Assembly: GCA_030614245.1 (NCBI GenBank)
Contig: JAUWKK010000040.1
Coordinates: 1 to 12,770 of the forward strand
From: Planctomycetota bacterium
GTDB lineage: Bacteria; Planctomycetota; PUPC01; JABMSA01; JAUWKK01
Length of the DNA stretch: 12,770 nucleotides
Reading direction: 5' to 3'
Below the pieces are notes generated by a model. That model had not been told where the DNA came from and ran no database searches. It saw nothing but the letters and a program-made list of their open reading frames with translations. A program made the translations under genes and the position numbers. Positions 6,091 to 11,515 of this stretch are shown here, in pieces. Numbering within the stretch: position 1 is the stretch's first letter; the number at the start of each line of letters is the position of its first letter.

Positions 6091-8208
6091 TCATGCGGTA
6101 GTGTCCGGCTCGTCCGGCTCGTCCTGTCCCAGCGGGGCGTCGTCCCGTTCGGGAGTGTCCGTAGTCTCGCTGTCTTCCGCGTCGTCTCCGCCGACAGCGG
6201 GCTGATCGAGCGGCTCACCATCTACGCCGGCTTGCACGTCTCTCGCGCTTTGGCCGGCCATCTTGAGCGGCTTGCCTTCCATCAGGCGGCTGACGCTTTC
6301 GGCATCGAGGATTTCATGTTCCAGCAGAGCCACTGCACCCCGTTCGATCTTGTCGCGGTTCTCGTCGATCATTCGCTGGCAACGTCTGTAGCAATCATTG
6401 ATGATCTTCCTGATGGCGTCATCGATCTTCATGGCGGTGGCTTCGCTGATATTGCGCGTTCGCGTGATCTCGCGTCCGAGGAAGAGATGCTCCTCGCGTT
6501 CGGCGTAGCTGATGGTTCCCAGAGTCTCGTCCATACCCCAGCGGCAGACCATCATCCGGGCGGTCTCGGTGACTATCTCGAGGTCGCTCTGCGCGCCCGA
6601 TGTGATGTCGTCGCAGAAGACCTCTTCCGCCACACGGCCTCCCAGGCCCATGGTGATCTGGTCGATCAGTTTCTTCCTCGGCATCAGGTATGTGTCCTCT
6701 TTCGGCAGTATGATAGTCATGCCGCCCGCCATTCCCCGCGGGATGATCGTCACCTTGTGCAAGGGGTCGCAATGCTCCAGCAGTGCAGACATGACCGCGT
6801 GTCCGGCTTCGTGGAACGCCCCAATGCGCCGCTCGTGCTCGGCCACGACCTTGCTCTTCTTCGCGCGGCCCCATAGCACCTTGTCCCGGGCCTCTTCAAG
6901 ATCGCTCAGCAGCACGGCGTCGTGATCGTTGAGCACGGCGAGGATGGCGGATTCGTTGAGGATATTCTCGAGGTCCGCGCCGGTGCAACGCGTCGTGCCC
7001 CGGGCGAGCATCTTGAGGTCGTCGAGGTTGTCGAGTTTGATATTCTCGGCCTTCACTCGCAGGATGGCCTCACGCCCCTTCACGTCGGGCATATCGACTA
7101 CAATCTGGCGGTCGAACCTGCCCGGCCGCAGCAGTGCCGGATCGAGCACATCCGGCCGGTTCGTTGCTGCAATCAGGATGACGCGGGCGTCGGTCTCGAA
7201 GCCGTCCATCTCGACGAGTATGGCGTTGAGGGTCTGCTCGCGCTCGTCGTGCCCACCGCCCAGGCCCGTGCCGCGCCGGCGGCCGACCGCATCGATCTCG
7301 TCCAGGAAAATTATGCTGGGGGAGTTCTCCTTCGCCTGGTGGAAGAGGTCGCGCACTCGCGAGGCGCCCACTCCGACGAACATCTCGACGAAGTCCGACC
7401 CGCTGATGCTGAAGAACGGCCGCTCGGCTTCGCCGGCGATCGCTTTTGCGAGGAGCGTCTTGCCGGTGCCGGGCGGGCCGCCGAGGAGTATCCCGCGCGG
7501 CATCCGACCGCCCAGGCGCTCGAAACGCTCGGGGTTCCGGAGGAACTCGATCACCTCTATCACGTCTTCTTTGGCCTCCTCGATGCCGGCGACGTCGGCA
7601 AAGGTCACTCCGGTGCTCTTATTCATCAGCTTGGCGCGGCTCTTGCCGAAGGCCAGCACGCCGGCGCCCGGGCCGGCTGACCGCATCTGACGAAAGATGA
7701 AGAACAGGAGCAGCAAGGGGAGCACCCACGGCACCACCATCAGCAGGACGCGCGTCACCATTCTGCCCTTACTCATAATAAGCTTGATATCCGGCGGGGC
7801 CGGTTTCCCCTCAGCGCGCAGCGCCTGCATCTCGGAATTGTGCTGCCTGGCCCCCTGCATCACATCGGACATCAGCCGCTCGGGAAGCGGCATCACAAGC
7901 TCTGTCTCCTTGCTCCCGGGCGGCAACTTCTGCTTCTTCATTTCGACTGTCAGTTCGCCGTCGCCCCACTCGATACGCTCGATCGGCGTTTCCACTCCCC
8001 CCGCCAGGTCGTTATAGAGCTTATCGAGCGTATACTTGTCCGCCTCGGCCCCGTTCCTGTCGCCCATCATCATGACGGCGATGAGCACTGCGATAATGAT
8101 CAACATCCACACCATCAGCGTGCGGGGATTGAACGGCATCGCCCCGCGCCCCTTCGGCCGCTCACCATCGGGCGTGTGTTTCTTGCGAGGGTCAGGATTC
8201 TTGTCCAT
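6091..8208 (-). CDS. ftsH: ATP-dependent zinc metalloprotease FtsH
   Basis: A protein of 705 residues. It is a membrane-anchored hexameric AAA+ protease that extracts and degrades membrane and short-lived cytosolic proteins. Order of parts: a basic, hydrophilic N-tail (1-28); membrane helix 1 (about 29-48); a small periplasmic domain; membrane helix 2 (about 153-173). The AAA+ module follows with Walker A GGPPGTGKT (243-251), the pore motif FVG (277-279), Walker B IIFLDE (299-304) and the second region of homology with RPGRFDR (361-367). The zinc protease site is HEAGH (466-470), with Asp542 in SGAQSDLE as third ligand. All catalytic residues are intact. The C-terminus is a long acidic, Asp/Glu/Pro-rich tail, probably disordered. 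The ATG at 8208 is preceded by AAGGG 11 bases upstream, which is partly inside a hairpin. folP follows after 15 bases. Confidence 0.98.
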   Translation of the reverse strand: MDKNPDPRKKHTPDGERPKGRGAMPFNPRTLMVWMLIIIAVLIAVMMMGDRNGAEADKYTLDKLYNDLAGGVETPIERIEWGDGELTVEMKKQKLPPGSKETELVMPLPERLMSDVMQGARQHNSEMQALRAEGKPAPPDIKLIMSKGRMVTRVLLMVVPWVLPLLLLFFIFRQMRSAGPGAGVLAFGKSRAKLMNKSTGVTFADVAGIEEAKEDVIEVIEFLRNPERFERLGGRMPRGILLGGPPGTGKTLLAKAIAGEAERPFFSISGSDFVEMFVGVGASRVRDLFHQAKENSPSIIFLDEIDAVGRRRGTGLGGGHDEREQTLNAILVEMDGFETDARVILIAATNRPDVLDPALLRPGRFDRQIVVDMPDVKGREAILRVKAENIKLDNLDDLKMLARGTTRCTGADLENILNESAILAVLNDHDAVLLSDLEEARDKVLWGRAKKSKVVAEHERRIGAFHEAGHAVMSALLEHCDPLHKVTIIPRGMAGGMTIILPKEDTYLMPRKKLIDQITMGLGGRVAEEVFCDDITSGAQSDLEIVTETARMMVCRWGMDETLGTISYAEREEHLFLGREITRTRNISEATAMKIDDAIRKIINDCYRRCQRMIDENRDKIERGAVALLEHEILDAESVSRLMEGKPLKMAGQSARDVQAGVDGEPLDQPAVGGDDAEDSETTDTPERDDAPLGQDEPDEPDTTA

Positions 8209-8220
8209 GTAACGACTTTC

Positions 8221-8242
8221 CCTTGGGGTCTCGTGCCCCAGG
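8221..8242 (-). promoter_or_regulatory. Leader hairpin overlapping the ftsH ribosome-binding site
   Basis: On the minus strand CCTGGGG and CCCCAAGG can pair (CCT with AGG, GGGG with CCCC, one bulged A) around the loop CACGAGA. The distal arm includes the first bases of the only Shine-Dalgarno candidate for ftsH, AAGGG. Pairing could therefore mask the ribosome site, as in a simple RNA thermometer or translational attenuator. This is seen only as base complementarity; no regulation is shown. Confidence 0.35.
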
Positions 8243-8246
8243 CCCG

Positions 8247-8735
8247 CTATTCCCAGCGGTTGAACGCATCCTGCACAACGTTGCGCGCAAGCTCGCGAAT
8301 AGCCTCCTCGCGAGCCTGCCGCTCAACCTGCCCGCGAAGGAGTTGATAATCTGCACCGCGCTTGAGCCCGCTGTTCTCGGCGACGATAGCGCCGGTCTTC
8401 ACGTTCTTCACCTGATACTTGACCGTAACTACGATGCGGTATTCGGTAGGACGGTCGGCCCTGGTCTCGCGCAGCAGGTATCGACGATACCCGATGATCT
8501 CGCCGGAGATGACAGCGTCGGCGTCTTCCGCCTTGGCGATCTTCAGCGGCGTCTTCGCGCTCACCTCGCGCCGCAGAGCGTTGGTGAATTCAAACTCGAC
8601 CTCGCGATACATCGTGCGGTTCTGGAACAGGTCAACCGCTATTGTCTTGATGCCTTCCGGCACGCGGAACTGCGCCGAATAGCCGCAAGATGCACATAGT
8701 ATCGCCATCAATCCCAATGATATGTGTCGGGTCAT
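8247..8735 (-). CDS. lptE: LptE-like LPS-assembly lipoprotein
   Basis: A protein of 162 residues. The N-terminus MTRHISLGLMAILCASCGYS is a lipoprotein signal peptide. The expected lipobox is ASC with Cys17 as the lipidated residue, followed by GY as in many LptE proteins. The body starts with VPEGIKTIAVDLFQNRT, then EFEFTNALRREVSAKTPLKI, then ADAVISGEIIGYRRYLL. This is the usual 'secreted LptE/LPS-assembly' pattern with alternating strands and a C-terminal helix rich in Arg/Glu. LptE plugs LptD in the outer membrane and helps deliver LPS to the surface, so its presence implies an LPS-bearing diderm. The ATG overlaps the upstream BamD-like stop (ATGA). FtsH begins 38 bases downstream. The family is divergent in sequence, so the name rests on pattern and context. 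Confidence 0.82.
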   Translation of the reverse strand: MTRHISLGLMAILCASCGYSAQFRVPEGIKTIAVDLFQNRTMYREVEFEFTNALRREVSAKTPLKIAKAEDADAVISGEIIGYRRYLLRETRADRPTEYRIVVTVKYQVKNVKTGAIVAENSGLKRGADYQLLRGQVERQAREEAIRELARNVVQDAFNRWE

Positions 8736-9643
8736 TCTTTTTCCGCTCCATGTTTCTCCAGCACGGCAAGCGAGGCGCGAGCGTATCGGGCAAAGCGGCT
8801 GTTCGGTGCCTTCTTGACGATCGCCTTCAGGCAGAGCTCGGCGGCGATCGGCCGGCCCGCGCGCAAGTAGAACTTGGCCGTCTCGTAATCGCTCTCGAGC
8901 TGCTTCTCGCGAAGCACGGTGATGGCACTGTCGATCTCGCGCTCGGTTTCGCCCCCCTGCTCGATAATTCTGGCCTCTTTCAGCTCTTTCTCGGCATCCT
9001 GGAGGTTGTCGGCGTTGTAGCGCACGCCCTTGACCCCCTTCTGCGCCGCCATTGCGCGCAGCACACGAGCCCTGGGGGCATGACGACTCTCGGGATAGTT
9101 CTTCAGCAGTATCTCGTATTGCTCGCGGGCCCGGTCGTAATACTTGGACTCCATATAGTAATTGGCGATGCGCATCTGCGACATATCGGCATACTTGCCC
9201 TGCGGGCCGCGGTCGATCACACGTTCCAGCACTTCAACGCCGAGAGAACCGCTGCTGACGATCGGCATCCACAGGAAACACCGCATGTAACCGGCGCAGT
9301 AGCGGTCGCCTATCTCATACTCGCGGGCGAGCACGTCCTCGAATCGCTTCGTACGCGGGTATTCGCTCAGATACTCCTCGTATTTCGAATATGCTTTCGG
9401 CAGACGATTGCCGTTGAAATACGACTCCGCCGCCATGAAATGTGCTCGGTCGGCGAGCTGCTCGTCCATCGGAAACTCCTCGACGAACTTCTCATACAGC
9501 TTCGCCGCCTTGAGATACTTGCCCTGCCGGAAAGCGCCGTCGGCATCGGCCAGCAGCTTCCTCATCGCAGCATTTTCGCCCGCGAACGACATCGCGCCCG
9601 AAACAGCCAGCCAGAACGTTATCGGTAAGAGCATTCGACGCAT
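8732..9643 (-). CDS. BamD-like tetratricopeptide outer-membrane assembly protein
   Basis: A protein of 303 residues. The ATG at 9643 has AAAGGGGG (9659-9652) eight bases upstream. A signal peptide (MRRMLLPITFWLAVSGAMSFA) is followed by TPR-like helices: FRQGKYLKAAKLYEKFVEEFP (38-58), AAESYFNGNRLPKAYSKYEEYLSEYP (71-96) and MRIANYYMESKYYDRAREQYEILLKNYP (157-184). More repeats lie near the C-terminus, with ETAKFYLRAGRPIAAELCLKAIVKKAPNSRFA (254-285). This is the BamD/YfiO arrangement, in which the protein sits under BamA in outer-membrane protein insertion. Unlike E. coli BamD there is no lipobox cysteine; cleavage after AMSFA seems likely. It is the first gene of the minus-strand array and overlaps lptE. 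A generic periplasmic TPR protein (YbgF/CpoB-like) is the main alternative. Confidence 0.78.
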   Translation of the reverse strand: MRRMLLPITFWLAVSGAMSFAGENAAMRKLLADADGAFRQGKYLKAAKLYEKFVEEFPMDEQLADRAHFMAAESYFNGNRLPKAYSKYEEYLSEYPRTKRFEDVLAREYEIGDRYCAGYMRCFLWMPIVSSGSLGVEVLERVIDRGPQGKYADMSQMRIANYYMESKYYDRAREQYEILLKNYPESRHAPRARVLRAMAAQKGVKGVRYNADNLQDAEKELKEARIIEQGGETEREIDSAITVLREKQLESDYETAKFYLRAGRPIAAELCLKAIVKKAPNSRFARYARASLAVLEKHGAEKE

Positions 9644-9672
9644 GGCACATGCCCCCTTTCAATGACGGCGTA

Positions 9673-9701
9673 ATTATAGCGCCCGGGCCGCGCCGAGTCA
9701 A
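9673..9701 (-). promoter_or_regulatory. Strong sigma70-type promoter for the bamD-like/lptE/ftsH/folP/cdaA/cdaR/folE array
   Basis: Read on the minus strand, TTGACT (9701-9696) and TATAAT (9678-9673) are separated by exactly 17 bases. That is 11 of 12 consensus positions at ideal spacing. Transcription would start near 9666, just before the ribosome site AAAGGGGG and the ATG at 9643. It lies in the 135-base divergent region. Confidence 0.75.
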
Positions 9702-9726
9702 TGAACGAAATGCTCTGCACAAGTGC

Positions 9727-9755
9727 TGGACTTATCCCCCTCGATCCGGTATGCT
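9727..9755 (+). promoter_or_regulatory. Candidate sigma70-type promoter for the small membrane protein cluster
   Basis: TGGACT (9727-9732) and TATGCT (9750-9755) are 17 bases apart, 8 of 12 consensus positions. Start would fall close to 9762, leaving a very short leader with AAGGAGGG (9764-9771) before the ATG at 9779. It is back to back with the strong minus-strand promoter, with 25 bases between the two -35 boxes. Confidence 0.4.
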
Positions 9756-9778
9756 GGTAAGCCAAGGAGGGCTGAATA

Positions 9779-10108
9779 ATGACAGCTACGCCCCGGATTG
9801 CATTCAAACTCGTCTTCCTGATCGGAATCCCGGCGCTTCTGCTGCTGCTGGCGGGCATTGTTGTTGTTGTGGTGCTCGTCACGCGCAAGTCCGACGATGA
9901 AGAAGGCGGCTCGGGGGCGGGAATCGTGCTGATCGTGCTCGGCGTTCTCGCGGGAATTGTCATCCTGCTGGCCTGCGCGGGATTGCTGTTCTACCGCTTA
10001 CAATCGAGCCCCCCCGCCCGGGTGCTGCCGGCTCCAAGACCTGCCGTAACCCAGGAAGCGGACGAATCAGGGCAGGATACCGAGCCCGTCCCGGAGGAAT
10101 CAAGGTGA
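9779..10108 (+). CDS. Small two-helix membrane protein with VLVTRKSDDE motif (first of three)
   Basis: A protein of 109 residues of unknown family. The ATG at 9779 follows an excellent AAGGAGGG seven bases upstream. Residues about 9-34 form a long Leu/Val helix, ending in the juxtamembrane motif VLVTRKSDDE (32-41). A short Gly/Ser linker (EEGGSGAG) leads to a second helix (about 48-70). The tail from residue 73 is Pro/Ala/Glu-rich and probably disordered. There are no catalytic motifs, so a structural, anchoring, regulatory or toxin-like role cannot be told apart. The stop overlaps the next start (GTGA), implying translational coupling. The motif recurs in the next two genes, which points to tandem duplication. 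I do not recognise the protein. Confidence 0.8.
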   Translation: MTATPRIAFKLVFLIGIPALLLLLAGIVVVVVLVTRKSDDEEGGSGAGIVLIVLGVLAGIVILLACAGLLFYRLQSSPPARVLPAPRPAVTQEADESGQDTEPVPEESR

Positions 10109-10524
10109 CGACATTCGCATTCATGGCGATGCCCGGAATGGTCGAATGGATTATAGTCCTTTTCGTGCTTCTCATCATGGGGGCGGGCGTGGCTCTGGTA
10201 ATCGTGCTGGTGACGCGGAAGTCCGACGACGAGGATGAGGGCCGCGGCTCGGGTATCGGCACGGTGCTGATTGTGCTTGCCGTCGCAGGAGGCATACTGA
10301 TCCTGCTCTGTGGCGGGGTTCTCGGCTTGTTTGCGTTTACGCGTTCGCAGCAGAGGGCCTTCATGGAGCCGCAGGTGGAGATATTAGAAGCGGACGAGGC
10401 CATACCGGAAGATACTGAAGTGCCAACGCCGGCGGATGATGGAGGCACCGTGAAGTCGCCCAATCCGAACGAGAAAGCGCCTGAACCTGCCCGCCCGGAA
10501 ACCCAACCGGAGGCTGAACAATGA
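10105..10524 (+). CDS. Small two-helix membrane protein with VLVTRKSDDE motif (second of three)
   Basis: A protein of 139 residues starting at GTG 10105. That start is supported by GGAGGA (10093-10098) six bases upstream and by its overlap with the previous stop. It has the same architecture as its neighbour: a hydrophobic helix (about 12-36), the motif VLVTRKSDDE (34-43), an acidic/Gly linker, a second helix (about 50-75), and a long acidic, Pro-rich tail (about 84-139) with many Glu/Asp. The two proteins differ most in the tails and keep the helix-motif-helix core, as expected of paralogues. No known domain is evident. Its own stop overlaps the third gene (ATGA). Confidence 0.8.
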   Translation: MTTFAFMAMPGMVEWIIVLFVLLIMGAGVALVIVLVTRKSDDEDEGRGSGIGTVLIVLAVAGGILILLCGGVLGLFAFTRSQQRAFMEPQVEILEADEAIPEDTEVPTPADDGGTVKSPNPNEKAPEPARPETQPEAEQ

Positions 10525-10628
10525 ACGTGAGTATCCTTCTATTTGCCGCTGCAGCCGCAGTAGTAGTGCTCGCCGCTGTGGTGTTGGTGGTGATCGTGCT
10601 GGTCACGCGGAGGTCCGACGACGAATGA
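10521..10628 (+). CDS. 35-residue single-helix membrane peptide ending in VLVTRRSDDE (third of three)
   Basis: This tiny gene has a clear ATG overlapping the previous TGA and a GGAGG (10509-10513) seven bases upstream. It encodes an Ala/Val/Leu helix (about residues 4-28) that ends exactly in VLVTRRSDDE (26-35), followed at once by TGA. It therefore equals the first half of its two neighbours, without the second helix and tail. The conserved nucleotides around the motif, the coupling and the strong ribosome site argue for a real small protein. A remnant of a decayed third copy is the alternative. The stop is genuine in this sequence, with no obvious frame leading on to a second helix. Confidence 0.7.
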   Translation: MNVSILLFAAAAAVVVLAAVVLVVIVLVTRRSDDE

Positions 10629-10633
10629 GCCGC

Positions 10634-10654
10634 TCCGGCGCCCGCTGCGCCGGA
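10634..10654 (+). other. GC-rich stem-loop after the three-gene cluster
   Basis: TCCGGCGC and GCGCCGGA form a perfect 8-bp stem around CCGCT, starting six bases after the stop of the 35-residue gene. There is no T-run after it, so it may be a pause or mRNA-end structure rather than a classical terminator. Confidence 0.45.
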
Positions 10655-10692
10655 ATGGCAGCGCACAGTATTCATTGTTTGGATGCATAGCA

Positions 10693-10935
10693 ATGGCAGT
10701 AGGAGCCCTCGAATTTGCCCTCATCGCCGCCCTGGTGATGATGTTCTTCGGCGGGGCCGTGATGGCTTTCGTGATGGGCTTGGTAGTAAGGCGGGAGCAG
10801 AGCAACCGTGCTTCAGGCGTGGAAACGAACAAGCGCCCCCGGAGCAACCCCGCACTGCCGCTGATCGGTGCAGGCATCGGCGTGCTTGTGGCCGTGCTGG
10901 GCTTGGCGGCTTTTGTGGAATACGTAATTTATTGA
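10693..10935 (+). CDS. Small two-helix membrane protein, unknown
   Basis: A protein of 80 residues from the ATG at 10693. GGATG, 7-11 bases upstream, is only a weak ribosome site. An in-frame TTG at 10675 lacks one altogether. It has two hydrophobic helices (about 4-30 and 54-78) joined by a basic, polar loop VVRREQSNRASGVETNKRPRSN. The overall plan (helix, Arg-containing juxtamembrane segment, polar linker, helix) echoes the three preceding proteins, but the SDDE motif and the acidic tail are missing. It may be a diverged relative or simply another small membrane protein in the same transcript. I do not recognise the family. Confidence 0.65.
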   Translation: MAVGALEFALIAALVMMFFGGAVMAFVMGLVVRREQSNRASGVETNKRPRSNPALPLIGAGIGVLVAVLGLAAFVEYVIY

Positions 10936-10977
10936 TGATCCCCCGACTGCCTGAGAACACCCTAAACGGCATCGCAG

Positions 10978-10998
10978 CACTATGTTACGCTCATAGTG
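10978..10998. promoter_or_regulatory. Inverted repeat CACTATG-N7-CATAGTG, possible operator
   Basis: The two 7-base arms are exact inverted copies with a 7-base spacer, giving a 21-base site. It lies in the 145-base gap before the anti-sigma gene. Its size and arm spacing would suit a dimeric regulator on DNA, or a small RNA hairpin. No regulator is known. Confidence 0.3.
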
Positions 10999-11032
10999 TC
11001 GCTATCTTCAGCAGGTCGGCGGCGGATTACTG

Positions 11033-11058
11033 CGAAACTTCCGGTAAGACGTGGCGTT
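11033..11058 (+). promoter_or_regulatory. Candidate ECF-sigma promoter of the anti-sigma gene
   Basis: CGAAAC (11033-11038) and CGTT (11055-11058) are separated by 16 bases. This resembles the GAAC-type -35 and CGT-type -10 boxes used by many ECF sigma factors. Transcription would start around 11065, just before the ribosome site. An anti-sigma gene controlled by its own partner would be a common autoregulatory arrangement. The match is short and could be chance. Confidence 0.35.
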
Positions 11059-11080
11059 AATAGATTCGGAGAAGTAGCGC

Positions 11081-11515
11081 ATGGATTGCAAAGACGTTTC
11101 AGCTCAACTCCCGGATATAGTTGACGGCAAGCTCGCCGAGCGGGAAATCCGGGCCATCAGCGAACATCTGGCTGATTGCGCGCGCTGCCGGGCCGAGCTT
11201 GACGCTATGCAGGAATGCTGGAACGCTCTCGCGGAGGTCCCCGGGCTGGAGGTCTCGCCTGATTTCGCCATGCGCGTCAGGCGCCGCGCCCAAAGGCCTC
11301 GCAGGCTGCGCAGGCTGGCGATCGCCGCCGGCGTGCTTTTCGCCATCGCGGGGCTGTTCACATTGCACAAAATCGTTCCTCCCGCCAGCGACAACGGCGA
11401 CGAAATCCAAATCAGCCAAGTCATCGACCAGGAGCAGGATATCGACGTTATTGCCGATCTGGACGTGCTTCAGGATATCGACGTCATCCAGTCGCTGGCG
11501 TCGTCGGACAACTAA
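11081..11515 (+). CDS. Zinc-finger (ZAS) membrane anti-sigma factor
   Basis: A protein of 144 residues. The ATG has GGAG (11068-11071) nine bases upstream. The N-terminal cytosolic part has the zinc anti-sigma signature: Cys3, then HLADCARC with His29, Cys33 and Cys36. This is the H-x3-C-x2-C pattern of domains that bind ECF sigma factors. A strongly basic stretch (RRRAQRPRRLRR) leads into one membrane helix (about 79-97), so the tail is extracytoplasmic. That tail is acidic and carries a repeated element: QDIDVI at 119-124 and again at 131-136, from a 14-base direct repeat (11435-11448 and 11471-11484, 36 bases apart). The stop overlaps the next start (TAATG). No sigma factor gene is adjacent, which is unusual, since sigma usually precedes anti-sigma. 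Confidence 0.85.
   Translation: MDCKDVSAQLPDIVDGKLAEREIRAISEHLADCARCRAELDAMQECWNALAEVPGLEVSPDFAMRVRRRAQRPRRLRRLAIAAGVLFAIAGLFTLHKIVPPASDNGDEIQISQVIDQEQDIDVIADLDVLQDIDVIQSLASSDN

Noticed and set aside
4939..6876. A 645-codon open frame on the plus strand, opposite folP and ftsH
   Set aside because: It is the complement of two genes with every catalytic motif intact. Its translation is His/Arg/Ala-rich with no domain, as expected of a GC-rich antisense shadow.
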